Shown one piece after another: positions 44,255 to 52,397 of a stretch of DNA of 53,166 nt. Source of the DNA: Tessaracoccus sp. SD287 (GTDB lineage Bacteria > Actinomycetota > Actinomycetes > Propionibacteriales > Propionibacteriaceae); assembly GCF_017355265.1 (NCBI RefSeq), contig NZ_JADIJQ010000018.1, forward strand, positions 1 to 53,166. Reading direction: 5' to 3'. The position numbers were made by a program, and so were the translations under genes. Position 1 is the first letter of the stretch, and every line of letters starts with the position of its first letter. The notes beneath the pieces were generated by a model. It had not been told where the DNA came from. It searched no databases and saw nothing but the letters and a program-made list of their open reading frames with translations.

Positions 44255-44962
44255 TCACTTCCTGTTGGCCAGCACGCCGACGAGAACGCCGACGAGCGCG
44301 ATCAGTGCACCGACGACGGCAGCCGTCAGCACATTGACCGGGGGAGCGGCCGGAGCGGGGGCACCGGCGCGATGGAGGGGCTGCGTGGTGGCAGCGGAGG
44401 GGGTGGCAGCAGAGGGACTGGAAGCAGAGGGACTGGAAGCAGAGCCGGATGTCGGGCCCAGCGGCGTCACGCCCTGGTCGTCGACCTCAGCGGCGCTGGT
44501 GACGTCGGCCGAGGCCGCGCCACCGTTGGCGATGTCGGCGTCGATGGCGGCGAAGAACTGGGTGGCCATCTTGCGGGCCACGCCCTGCAGCATCCGCTGC
44601 CCGACGCCACCGATGGCGCCGCCCACCGAGGCGTCGGCGGCCCAGGCGATGTCGGTGCCGCCGTCGGCAGCCGGTGCCAGCCGCACCCGGATGTCGGCCG
44701 AGATGGTGCCCGGCCCGCCCTGTCCGCTGGCCTTGAGCAGGAACGACTCGTGCTCGACGTGCTCGGTGAGGGCGACGGTGCCGGCGTAGGTGCCCTTGAT
44801 GGAGGCCACCCCAGCCTTGACGGTCGCCTTGTAGGCGTCCTTGCCGGTGGGCTCCAGGCTCTGCAACCCGGGAATGGTGCGGGTCAGCACACCCGGGTCG
44901 TGGAACGCATCCCAGGCAACGGGGATGGCCGCAATCATGTGGGCGGTACCGATGATCTGCAT
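44255..44962 (-). CDS. coxG: CoxG-like SRPBCC protein with C-terminal membrane anchor
   Basis: A 235-residue protein. Residues ~1-150 form a CoxG/SRPBCC lipid-pocket domain: IIGTAHMIAAIPVAWDAFHD, PGVLTRTIPGLQSLEP, YKATVKAGVASIKGTYAG, and AADASVGGAIGGVGQRMLQG. A low-complexity Ser/Pro/Ala linker follows (SASSPSASSPSAATPSAATT), then one membrane helix (LTAAVVGALIALVGVLVGVL) ending NRK. CoxG proteins accompany molybdenum hydroxylases of the CO dehydrogenase type; as I recall, recent work has them handing quinone to the enzyme at the membrane. Here it sits next to the molybdoenzyme genes and would tether the complex. ATG 44962 chosen by homology; a TTG at 44974 is possible. Confidence 0.88.
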   Translation of the reverse strand: MQIIGTAHMIAAIPVAWDAFHDPGVLTRTIPGLQSLEPTGKDAYKATVKAGVASIKGTYAGTVALTEHVEHESFLLKASGQGGPGTISADIRVRLAPAADGGTDIAWAADASVGGAIGGVGQRMLQGVARKMATQFFAAIDADIANGGAASADVTSAAEVDDQGVTPLGPTSGSASSPSASSPSAATPSAATTQPLHRAGAPAPAAPPVNVLTAAVVGALIALVGVLVGVLANRK

Positions 44963-45023
44963 GGCGGGTCTCAACCTTCTTCAGTGGGTCGCGATGGTGG
45001 TCGTGCAGCGTGAGCTGATCGGG

Positions 45024-47438
45024 TCAGGGTTGCGGGTGGGGATGCCGCAGGGACGGCCACTGGCCGGCCTCGTGCTTGCGGCGCAACTCCCACAGGTCGG
45101 CCGGTGAGATCGGCATCTTGGTGATCGGGAACCCCTCGGCGTCCTCGATGGCGCTGGCGATGACGGCCGACGCGGGAATCGTCCCCGCCTCACCGGCCCC
45201 CTTGATGCCCAGCGGGTTCAGCGTGGTCGGGGTCTCCAGGTGGTCGGTCTCGATGTGGGGCACCTCGGTGGCGAACGGCATCAGGAAGTCCATGAACGAG
45301 GCGTTCAGCAACTGGCCGGAGTCGTCGTAGGCCATCTTCTCGTAGAGCGCCCCGCCGATGCCCTGGGCGACGCCGCCATGCACCTGGCCCTCGACGATCA
45401 TCGGGTTGATCATCTTGCCGCAGTCATGGATGACGCAGTAGCGCAGCACCGTGATGTCGGCGGTCTCGGGGTCGGTCTCGACGATGGCGGCATGCATGCC
45501 GTTGGCGAAGGTCGCGCCCTTGGGGGAGTAGAAGTCCTTGCCCTCCAGCCCGGGTTCCTCGCCGGGCTGGATCGGCGGCTTGGACAGGTCGACCGAGGTC
45601 GAGAACTGGGTGGCGGCCTTGGCGGTCTCGTCAAAGGCGTAGCGCAGCGGGTTCGACAGCACCGAGACCATGCCCAGCGACATCTTGTTCTCGGGGTCGC
45701 CCTTGATCCGGATGAACCCGTCGACGATCTCCAGGTCCTCGGGGTCGGCCTCCAGCGCGTTGCCGGCGATCTTGAGCGCCTTCTGCTTGACCTGGGTGGC
45801 GGCCAGGTGCACCGCCGAGCCGCTGGTCACCGCGGCGCGGGACGCGAAGGTGCCCACCGAGTATCCGAAGCGGCGGGTGTCGCCGGTGGTGATGAAGACG
45901 TCCTCCAACGGCACCCCGAGTTCGTCGGCGACGATCTGCGCGAACGAGGTGGCGTGGCCCTGGCCCTGGGTGGTGACGCCGGTGGCCACGTTGACCCGGC
46001 CATTGGTCTCGACCTGGATGTGTCCGCCCTCGTAGGGCCCGATGCCGGTGCCCTCGACGTAGCAGCCGATGCCCAGCCCAACCTTGCGTCCCTCGGCGGC
46101 CGCCTGCTGGCGGTAGGCCTCGAAGTCGTCCCAGCCGACCAGTTCCTTCAGCTTGCGCAGCGACGCGGGGAAGTCGCCGGAGTCGTAGACCGTGGGGCGG
46201 CCGTCCTGGAACATCAGGCCGACCTCCCAGGGCATCTGCTCGGGCTGGATGAAGTTGCGCGAGCGCACCTCGGCGCGGTCCAGTCCGAGGTAGTCGGCGA
46301 TGGCGTCCATGGTGCGTTCCATGATGAACACGCCCTGGGGACGTCCGGCGCCGCGGTAGGGGGTGACGATGACGGTGTTGGTGTACAGCGAGTAGTACTC
46401 GACGCGGTAGTTCGGCAGCCGGTAGGGGCCGACCAACTGCACCGAGGTGTTCAGCGGCACGATCACGCCGTAGGGCATGTAGGCGCCGTGGTCGTGCCAG
46501 AAGGTGACGTCGAGCCCGCGAATGACGCCGTCGTCGTCGAAACCGACGCGGGCGCGCTGCAGCTGGCCGCGTTCGTGGGCCGAGGAGATGAAGTGCTCGC
46601 GGCGGTCCTCGGTCCACTTGACCTGGGCCTGCAGGCGCTTGGCGGCTGCGGCGACGCAGACTTCCTCGGGCCAGGGGTGGTTGATCTTGACGCCGAAGCC
46701 GCCGCCGACGTCGGGGACCACGACGTGCAGCTTGGCCAGCGGCATCTCGAGTTTGGCTGCCAGGGCGGCCCGCAGGCCGGTCGAGGTCTGGGTGGAGGAG
46801 GCGACGCTCAGTTCACCGCTGGCCGCGTGCCAGGTCGCCTGGACCGCCTTGCCCTCCATCGGCATGCAGGCGCTGCGTTCGAAGTCGAAGTCGAGTTCCA
46901 GCATGTGCGGGGCATCCTCGATGGCCGCCGGCGCGTCACCCACGTTCTGCACGTAGTGGGCGCCGACGTTGCCGGGCGCCTCCTCGTGGACCAGGAGCTC
47001 CGCCTCGCGAGCGTTGGCGATGCCGACGACGGGGGGCTGCACGTCGTAGCTGACCGACACCTTCTGGGCCGCGTCCTCGGCAATGTAGCGGTTGGTGGCC
47101 ACCACCATCACGATGGCCTCGCCGACGTGGTTGACCTGGTCCTTGGCCAGGGCGTGGGCGGTGACCGGGTGCTGGATGCTGGGGTGGGGCAGCAGCATCG
47201 GCAGCGGTTCGCCGGCGGCCCCCTCCAGGTCCTCCCAGGTCCACACGGCGATGACCCCGTCGACCTCGACGGCGGCGTCCACGTCGATGTCCAGGATGCG
47301 GGCGTGGGCGTGGGGGGAGCGGACGAAGGCCGCCTCCAGGGCGGTGTGGCTGAGGTCATCGGTGTACTTGCCGTCGCCGCTGACCAGGCGGGGGTCCTCG
47401 CGGCGCTGAACAGCGGCGCCCATCATCTTGCCGCTCAT
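45024..47438 (-). CDS. Molybdenum hydroxylase large subunit (xanthine oxidase family)
   Basis: The 804-residue molybdopterin-cytosine-dinucleotide subunit of a three-subunit hydroxylase that inserts an oxygen from water into a heterocycle. Motifs: VVPDVGGGFGVKINHPW (240-256), the active-site loop TPYRGAGRP (359-367), TTQGQGHATSFAQ, and the catalytic glutamate at about E750 in GIKGAGEAGTIPASAV. The loop is RGAGR and lacks the AYxCSFR of true CO dehydrogenase (form I), so CO is not the substrate. Family alternatives are uracil/thymine, nicotinate or xanthine-type substrates; the cluster favours uracil. ATG 47438 overlaps the iron-sulfur gene stop (ATGA); an earlier open frame is shadow. Confidence 0.93.
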   Translation of the reverse strand: MSGKMMGAAVQRREDPRLVSGDGKYTDDLSHTALEAAFVRSPHAHARILDIDVDAAVEVDGVIAVWTWEDLEGAAGEPLPMLLPHPSIQHPVTAHALAKDQVNHVGEAIVMVVATNRYIAEDAAQKVSVSYDVQPPVVGIANAREAELLVHEEAPGNVGAHYVQNVGDAPAAIEDAPHMLELDFDFERSACMPMEGKAVQATWHAASGELSVASSTQTSTGLRAALAAKLEMPLAKLHVVVPDVGGGFGVKINHPWPEEVCVAAAAKRLQAQVKWTEDRREHFISSAHERGQLQRARVGFDDDGVIRGLDVTFWHDHGAYMPYGVIVPLNTSVQLVGPYRLPNYRVEYYSLYTNTVIVTPYRGAGRPQGVFIMERTMDAIADYLGLDRAEVRSRNFIQPEQMPWEVGLMFQDGRPTVYDSGDFPASLRKLKELVGWDDFEAYRQQAAAEGRKVGLGIGCYVEGTGIGPYEGGHIQVETNGRVNVATGVTTQGQGHATSFAQIVADELGVPLEDVFITTGDTRRFGYSVGTFASRAAVTSGSAVHLAATQVKQKALKIAGNALEADPEDLEIVDGFIRIKGDPENKMSLGMVSVLSNPLRYAFDETAKAATQFSTSVDLSKPPIQPGEEPGLEGKDFYSPKGATFANGMHAAIVETDPETADITVLRYCVIHDCGKMINPMIVEGQVHGGVAQGIGGALYEKMAYDDSGQLLNASFMDFLMPFATEVPHIETDHLETPTTLNPLGIKGAGEAGTIPASAVIASAIEDAEGFPITKMPISPADLWELRRKHEAGQWPSLRHPHPQP

Positions 47439-48010
47439 GCCTGCACCTGCCCGGGGGTCGTGGCCTGGGCGCGTTCCTGCTTGATCTCGGCGGCGCGGCA
47501 GACGCTCTTGACGATGTTCTGGTAGCCGGTGCAGCGGCACAGGTTGCCGGAGATGGCCTCGCGGGCCTCCTCGGGGGTGGGATCGGGGTTCTCGTCCAGG
47601 AAGGCGGTGATGGTGGTGATGAAACCGGGGGTGCAGAAGCCGCACTGCAGGCCGTGGCACTCGACGAACGCCTGCTGCACGGGGCCCAGGTCGTCGGGGC
47701 CATTGCCGCAGCCCTCGACGGTGGTCAGGTCCATGCCCTCGGCGCTGGCCGCGAAGATCAGGCAGGAACGAATGGGCTGGCCATCGGCGAGCACGGTGCA
47801 GGCGCCGCAGACGCCGTGCTCGCAGCCGACGTGGGTGCCGGTCAGGCCGACGTCATGGCGCAGGGCGTCCGACAGCAGTCGGCGGGCAGGCACCGTGATG
47901 ACGTGACGGTCGCCATTGACGGTCAGGGTGACCTGCTGCAGGCTCTCGGCCTCGGTGGCCTCGAAGGGAGCATTCTGGGTCGGGCTGTGACTGATCCGGC
48001 TCTGGGTCAT
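47435..48010 (-). CDS. Molybdenum hydroxylase [2Fe-2S] small subunit
   Basis: The 191-residue electron-transfer subunit. The N-terminal plant-type cluster uses C63, C68, C71 and C83 (VGCEHGVCGACTVL ... RSCLIF). The C-terminal four-helix domain cluster uses C123, C126, C158 and C160 (LQCGFCTPGF ... NLCRCTGYQNIV). All eight ligands are present. Residues 1-25 are an unusual non-conserved extension before the first strand (QQVTLTVNGD). ATG 48010 overlaps the FAD-subunit stop (ATGA), so the three subunits are translationally coupled in the order FAD, Fe-S, Mo. Confidence 0.95.
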   Translation of the reverse strand: MTQSRISHSPTQNAPFEATEAESLQQVTLTVNGDRHVITVPARRLLSDALRHDVGLTGTHVGCEHGVCGACTVLADGQPIRSCLIFAASAEGMDLTTVEGCGNGPDDLGPVQQAFVECHGLQCGFCTPGFITTITAFLDENPDPTPEEAREAISGNLCRCTGYQNIVKSVCRAAEIKQERAQATTPGQVQA

Positions 48011-48909
48011 CGCTGGGCCTCCTCGTTCTGGTGCTGGTTCTGGTCGGCGAGTTGGGTCACCAGACCGCTGAACACCCGACGGCACAGGATGCCGCTGAGG
48101 TGCCGGCGGTAGTCGGCGCTGGCGTGGATGTCGTCGACGGGCTCGACGTGGTCACGGGCGGCCTGCGCGACGGCGGCCAGGTCCTGGCTGGTGATCTCGC
48201 CGGGCCGACGGCCGGCGACCACGTCGGTCAGGTCGAGCACGTCGGGCACGTCGGTGACCGAGACGAAGGATGCCCTGGCGGCGACGATGCCGCCGGCCTC
48301 CTGGGTCACGGCGAGGGCGACCCCGGCCAGGGCGTAGTCGCCGCTGCGCCGGGCAAGTTCGTGGTAGCCGGTCAGGGTGCCGGCAGGGAAGCGGCGGAAG
48401 TCGACGCCCAGCACCAGTTCGTCGGCTCGCAGCACCGACTCCATGGGCCCGACGAAGAAGTCCTCGGCGGCAATCGTGCGGGCACCGCTGGCCGACAGGG
48501 TGCGCACCGAGCCGCCGGTCAGGGCCAGCACGGCCGGCATCTCACCGGAGGGGTCGGCGTGGGCGATGGAACCGACGGTGGTGCCGCGGTTCCGAATGGC
48601 GGGGTGGGCCACCCAGGCCAGGGCCTGCCGCAGCAGCGGCAGGGCCTGGTGGGCGGCGTCGTGGTGTTCGAGCTCCGAGTGGCGCACGATGGCGCCGACC
48701 CGCACCCGGTCGTCCAGCACCTCGATGGTGGCCAGGTCCTGGATGCGGTTGATGTCGACCAGGTGGGCTGGGGTGGCCAGCCGCATGTTGAGCACGGGGA
48801 CCAGGCTCTGGCCGCCGGCCAGGACCTTGACGTCCTCGAACTCGGCGAGCAGTGCGACGGCCTCGTCGATGGTGGTGGGGAGGTGCAGGGTGAACGGAGC
48901 TGGTTTCAC
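48007..48909 (-). CDS. Molybdenum hydroxylase FAD-binding medium subunit
   Basis: The 300-residue FAD subunit (CoxM/XdhB-like), which passes electrons to the external acceptor. FAD-binding signatures VLAGGQSLVPVLNMRLA (about 29-45) and NRGTTVGSIAHADPSGEMPA (about 107-126) are clear. The C-terminal CO_deh_flav_C-like domain follows (DYALAGVALAVT, and YRRHLSGILCRRVF near the end). GTG start 48909 without a strong Shine-Dalgarno. It begins the molybdoenzyme gene set, 57 bases after the permease gene stop. No MoCo-insertion chaperone (XdhC/CoxF/CoxDE type) is seen in the window. Confidence 0.94.
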   Translation of the reverse strand: MKPAPFTLHLPTTIDEAVALLAEFEDVKVLAGGQSLVPVLNMRLATPAHLVDINRIQDLATIEVLDDRVRVGAIVRHSELEHHDAAHQALPLLRQALAWVAHPAIRNRGTTVGSIAHADPSGEMPAVLALTGGSVRTLSASGARTIAAEDFFVGPMESVLRADELVLGVDFRRFPAGTLTGYHELARRSGDYALAGVALAVTQEAGGIVAARASFVSVTDVPDVLDLTDVVAGRRPGEITSQDLAAVAQAARDHVEPVDDIHASADYRRHLSGILCRRVFSGLVTQLADQNQHQNEEAQR

Positions 48910-48966
48910 AGTTTTCTGCCTTGGTCGGGCCGGCCGGGGCGGTGCCCCAGCCGGCTTGGGGCGGAG

Positions 48967-50457
48967 TTACTTGACGTGGTCGTCCTGCTCGGTGTGTCGG
49001 CGGGAGGCGACCCCGTGGTCGTCCTCGAGCCCGAGGTGTTCGAGGGACTGGTTGCCGGTGGGGTCGGCGATGATGGTGGCGCCGGCGTTCACCTCGCCGT
49101 CGGCACGATCACGCAGGTGCTGGGGTGCCACGAGTCGGGCCAGGTGGTACATGCCGACCGCGACGATGGTGCCCAGCGAGATGCCCGACAGGCTGAAGTC
49201 TTCGGTGAACGTCAGCGACACGTTGCCGATGGCGATGATGATGCCGGCGGCGACAGGAACCAGGTTGAGCGGGTTGGCGAAGTCGACCTTGTTCTCCTTC
49301 CAGATCTTGGCGCCGAGCAGGCCGATCATGCCGTACAGGACGACCGTGATGCCGCCCAGCACGCCACCGGGGGTCGCCGAGATGACGGCGCCGAACTTGG
49401 GCGAGAAGCCGAACAGGATGGCCACCAGGGCTGCCACCGTGTACGCCGCGGTGGAGTAGACCCGGGTGGAGGCCATCACGCCGATGTTCTCGGCGTAGGT
49501 GGTGGTCGGCGAGCCGCCGACGAGGGTGGCCACGGCCGAACCGACACCGTCGGCGGCGACCGCGGCGCCCATCTTGTCGTCCAGGTTGACGCCGGTCATC
49601 TCGGCCACGGCCTTGACGTGGCCGACGTTCTCGGCGACCAGCGCGATCACGGCCGGCAGCACCAGCAGGGTGAAGTTGAACGAGAACTCGGGCAGGTGCC
49701 AGCCGACGATGCCGGCGGCATTGTCGGTGGCCGGCGGCAGGCCGAACCAGTCGGCGGCCATGACACCGCTCCAGTCGACGCGCCAGTGCGTGTCGACCAC
49801 GCCGGTGCCGGCGTTGTAGGAGGTGATCTGGCCGGTGGTCAGGTCGAGCACCCACGACAGCAGGTAGCCGAACAGCAGGCCGATGAAGATCGAGATGCGG
49901 CCCAGGAAGCCGCGCAGGCCGACGCTGAGCATGATCACGACGAACATGACCACGAAGCCGACCCACTGGTCCTGCGGCCAGTACACCGAGGCGACCACGG
50001 GGGCCAAGTTGAAGCCGATCAGCATGACCACGGCGCCGGTGACCACGGGCGGCAGCACCCTGGTCAGCACGGCGGCACCCACGAAGTGGATGAAGACGCC
50101 GACCAGGATCAGGACGATCGCGGAGACGAAGATGGAGCCGGTGACCTGCTGCGGGGTGCCGCCGGCGGCATAGATGCCGACCACACCACCGACGAAGGCG
50201 GCCGAGGTGCCGAGGTAGGAGGGCACCTTCCCCTTGACGATGAGCAGGAACAGGATGGTGGCGACACCGCTCATCATGATGGCGAGCTGCGGGTTCAGCC
50301 CCATGATGATCGGGAAGACGAAGGTGGCCCCGAACATGGCCACGACGTGCTGTGCGCCCAGCCCGATCGTGCGGCCCCAGGTCAAGCGCTCGTGGGGGGC
50401 GACGACGTCGTCCGGCCCCAGCGTCTTGCCATCCCCGTGCAGCTTCCAAATTGCCAT
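48967..50457 (-). CDS. Uracil-type NCS2 permease (UraA/RutG-like)
   Basis: A 496-residue nucleobase/H+ symporter with about 14 membrane segments. The substrate-site residues match the uracil clade: ENVGH at 276-280 (cf. E241 and H245 of E. coli UraA) and TTTYAENIGVMASTRVYST at 318-336 (cf. E290). Xanthine/urate carriers of the same family carry a Q-N-x-G type motif instead. This is the best single clue to the pathway substrate. The C-terminal ~60 residues are a hydrophilic extension. AAGGAGA Shine-Dalgarno before ATG 50457, and a good promoter upstream. Confidence 0.92.
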   Translation of the reverse strand: MAIWKLHGDGKTLGPDDVVAPHERLTWGRTIGLGAQHVVAMFGATFVFPIIMGLNPQLAIMMSGVATILFLLIVKGKVPSYLGTSAAFVGGVVGIYAAGGTPQQVTGSIFVSAIVLILVGVFIHFVGAAVLTRVLPPVVTGAVVMLIGFNLAPVVASVYWPQDQWVGFVVMFVVIMLSVGLRGFLGRISIFIGLLFGYLLSWVLDLTTGQITSYNAGTGVVDTHWRVDWSGVMAADWFGLPPATDNAAGIVGWHLPEFSFNFTLLVLPAVIALVAENVGHVKAVAEMTGVNLDDKMGAAVAADGVGSAVATLVGGSPTTTYAENIGVMASTRVYSTAAYTVAALVAILFGFSPKFGAVISATPGGVLGGITVVLYGMIGLLGAKIWKENKVDFANPLNLVPVAAGIIIAIGNVSLTFTEDFSLSGISLGTIVAVGMYHLARLVAPQHLRDRADGEVNAGATIIADPTGNQSLEHLGLEDDHGVASRRHTEQDDHVK

Positions 50458-50571
50458 GAAGTCTCCTTCGACCTCGTCGCGTCAGACGCGCATGGATGAT
50501 TTTTGTGAACCCTAGATGCTGCGCTGGCCCCCGTGTACCGGCAAGTATGGCCGACACCAGTGGGCTGCAGC

Positions 50572-50600
50572 TGTCTACATGTGACAAATGCCACTTTCAA
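50572..50600 (-). promoter_or_regulatory. Promoter of the permease-molybdoenzyme operon
   Basis: On the minus strand: TTGAAA (50600-50595), a 17-base spacer, TAGACA (50577-50572). The leader to ATG 50457 is about 105 bases. The region between and around these boxes contains an imperfect palindrome, TGTCTACATGTGACA (50572-50586), which could be the PucR site. Confidence 0.65.
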
Positions 50601-50670
50601 CTCGCTGTGACTACGTCAAACACTGCCCGACCTTGGGCTGACTACGGTGTTTCAGTCATGTGACAGGTTG

Positions 50671-52362
50671 TTACAGTCCGCGCATCTGGATGACGTGCAG
50701 GGCCAGGGCCAGACTGAACCGTCGGTGGGAGTCGGTGGTGAAAGGGCCCAGGATCTGCTCGAGCTTGGTGATGCGGTAGCGCAGGGTGTTGTAGTGGAAG
50801 TGCAGCGCACGGGAGGTCTCGGCCACGTTCATGTTGTGTTCCAGCAGCACCGACAGGGTCTGGCGCAAATCCTCGGCGTCGGGCAGGTCGGTGCTCGCCA
50901 GCGGCCCGAGCGTCTCCAGGGCGAAGTTGCGCAGTTCGTCCGGGTCGACCTGGGAGAGCAGTCGGAAGACGCCGAGCGACCCGAACGGGGTGACCGAACC
51001 GTTGCCGTGCAGCCGCCGCCCGACGACCACCGACTCGGTGGCCTCGGCGTAGGCCCGGGGCAGGTCCCCGATGGTGGTGATCGGACGGCTGATGCCGGTG
51101 GTGAAGGACCGTCGACCGCCGCCGCCGTCGCCGCGCACGCTGCGGGCGAAGCGGCCCACCGTGCGCTCCAGGGACTCGGTGGGGGTGTCGGCGGCGATGC
51201 CGATCACCGCCACCACCTCCTGGGCATAGCCGGCGACCGGCGCCTCCGGGTCGGCCTCGTGCACCGCCTGCGACCAGGCCCGCGAGAAACGTTCCTGCAG
51301 GGAGCGTTCCTCCATGGCGTCCAGTGGGGTGGCGGACTGGTCCACGGTGGCGACCACCACGACGACCGGCCGATCCAGGTGCCAGCCCAGGGAATGGGCG
51401 TGACCCACCACCCGTTCCGGGGGGCCGGCGCGACCCACCAGGGCATCGCGCAGGAAGTCGGCGCGGTACTTGTTCTCCACGGCGGCCACCGCCTGCTGCT
51501 TGGTCAGCACCAGCGCTGCCGCGGCGGCGGCCCACTCCACCATCGGCACGTGGGTGGGCAGCAGGGTGTCATGGACCACCAGCAGCCGGCCCTCGTGGCG
51601 TCCCCGCACCAGCACCGGCACCAGCAGTCGCTGGAAACTGGGCTGGTCGTTGACGATGATGCCCGTCGGCTCGTCCTCGACCCGCAGCCGTCCGGTGCGG
51701 TCAAAGGCGGGCAGGCCGAGCACCGTGTCCAGGTCGACGCCGTCGGCGACCGCCGAGGCCAGCACCCGGCCGTCCATGGTGGTGACCACGGCTGCCGAGG
51801 CCAGGGCGGTGACCAGACCCGCGCACACCGTCGACAGGTCCCCGCCGCTGATGACGATGTCGACCAGGTCACCGACGACCTGCTCGTTGCGGGCCAGGTC
51901 GCCGGCGCGACGGTTCAGCACCCGCGACAGCACCTGGTTGAGGATCTCGTCGAACCCGATGCCGTCCGGCAGCCCGATCAGGGGGAAGTCGAGTTCGTCG
52001 GCGCGGCGCAGCGCCTCGGCGGGCAGTTCGTCCAGGTAGCGGTTGAGCTTGATGCCGAGTGCCGCCAGGCCGCGGGCATGCAGGTCGGCGACGAAGCTGC
52101 CCAGGTCGCCGGTCTGGCGCAGCGGGTAGCCGGTGGTCAGCAGCAACTGGTCGGGATTGGTCCACGGCAGGACGTCGGGGACCTCCATCACGTTGACCCG
52201 GCTCACCAGTCGGGCGAGCCCGTCGGCACCGGCCAGCACCGTCGCCCCGGCCAGGGCGGGCAGCTCGAGCACCTCGCTGACGCTGAGCCCGCGGGCCTCG
52301 GTGGGGGAGAGCTTTGGCATCACTTGACGGACATCGACGGTGGTGTTGTCATGATTGACCAT
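50671..52362 (-). CDS. PucR-family transcriptional regulator
   Basis: A 563-residue regulator with the PucR architecture. The N-terminal purine-catabolism regulatory domain spans about residues 25-150 (LSVSEVLELPALAGATVLAG, NVMEVPDVLPWTNPDQLLLT, ELDFPLIGLP). A GGDEF-like/CdaR middle domain follows. The C-terminal HTH_30 helix-turn-helix sits at about 515-550 (LLEHNMNVAETSRALHFHYN, then TLRYRITKLEQILG). PucR-type proteins activate purine or pyrimidine catabolism genes in response to a pathway intermediate. The position between the permease operon and the AllH-like gene makes it the likely regulator of both. Start ATG 52362 has a TACCCT box 6 bases upstream; GTG/ATG alternatives are downstream. 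Confidence 0.93.
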   Translation of the reverse strand: MVNHDNTTVDVRQVMPKLSPTEARGLSVSEVLELPALAGATVLAGADGLARLVSRVNVMEVPDVLPWTNPDQLLLTTGYPLRQTGDLGSFVADLHARGLAALGIKLNRYLDELPAEALRRADELDFPLIGLPDGIGFDEILNQVLSRVLNRRAGDLARNEQVVGDLVDIVISGGDLSTVCAGLVTALASAAVVTTMDGRVLASAVADGVDLDTVLGLPAFDRTGRLRVEDEPTGIIVNDQPSFQRLLVPVLVRGRHEGRLLVVHDTLLPTHVPMVEWAAAAAALVLTKQQAVAAVENKYRADFLRDALVGRAGPPERVVGHAHSLGWHLDRPVVVVVATVDQSATPLDAMEERSLQERFSRAWSQAVHEADPEAPVAGYAQEVVAVIGIAADTPTESLERTVGRFARSVRGDGGGGRRSFTTGISRPITTIGDLPRAYAEATESVVVGRRLHGNGSVTPFGSLGVFRLLSQVDPDELRNFALETLGPLASTDLPDAEDLRQTLSVLLEHNMNVAETSRALHFHYNTLRYRITKLEQILGPFTTDSHRRFSLALALHVIQMRGL

Positions 52363-52368
52363 GAACGC

Positions 52369-52391
52369 AGGGTAGCCCGAGCACCTAGCCT
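52369..52391. promoter_or_regulatory. Divergent leaderless promoters of pucR and allH-like gene
   Basis: Minus strand: TACCCT (52374-52369) then 6 bases to ATG 52362. Plus strand: TAGCCT (52386-52391) then 6 bases to ATG 52398. The two -10 boxes are 11 bases apart, so the promoters overlap and should compete or be co-regulated. Confidence 0.55.
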
Positions 52392-52397
52392 ACGGAA

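Noticed and set aside
45024..48909. Carbon monoxide dehydrogenase (CoxLMS), suggested by the coxG neighbour
   Set aside because: The large subunit has TPYRGAGRP instead of the AYxCSFR loop, and no coxD/E/F genes are seen.
45024..50457. Xanthine/urate catabolism by this cluster
   Set aside because: PucR and Mo hydroxylases also occur there, but the NCS2 permease carries the uracil-type YAENIGVMA motif, and no urate oxidase, allantoinase or related genes are present. Not fully excluded for the molybdoenzyme.
48031..50499. An 822-codon plus-strand frame opposite the permease and FAD-subunit genes
   Set aside because: Low-complexity His/Gly/Asp/Val composition typical of antisense shadows, while both opposing genes have full family motifs and start signals.
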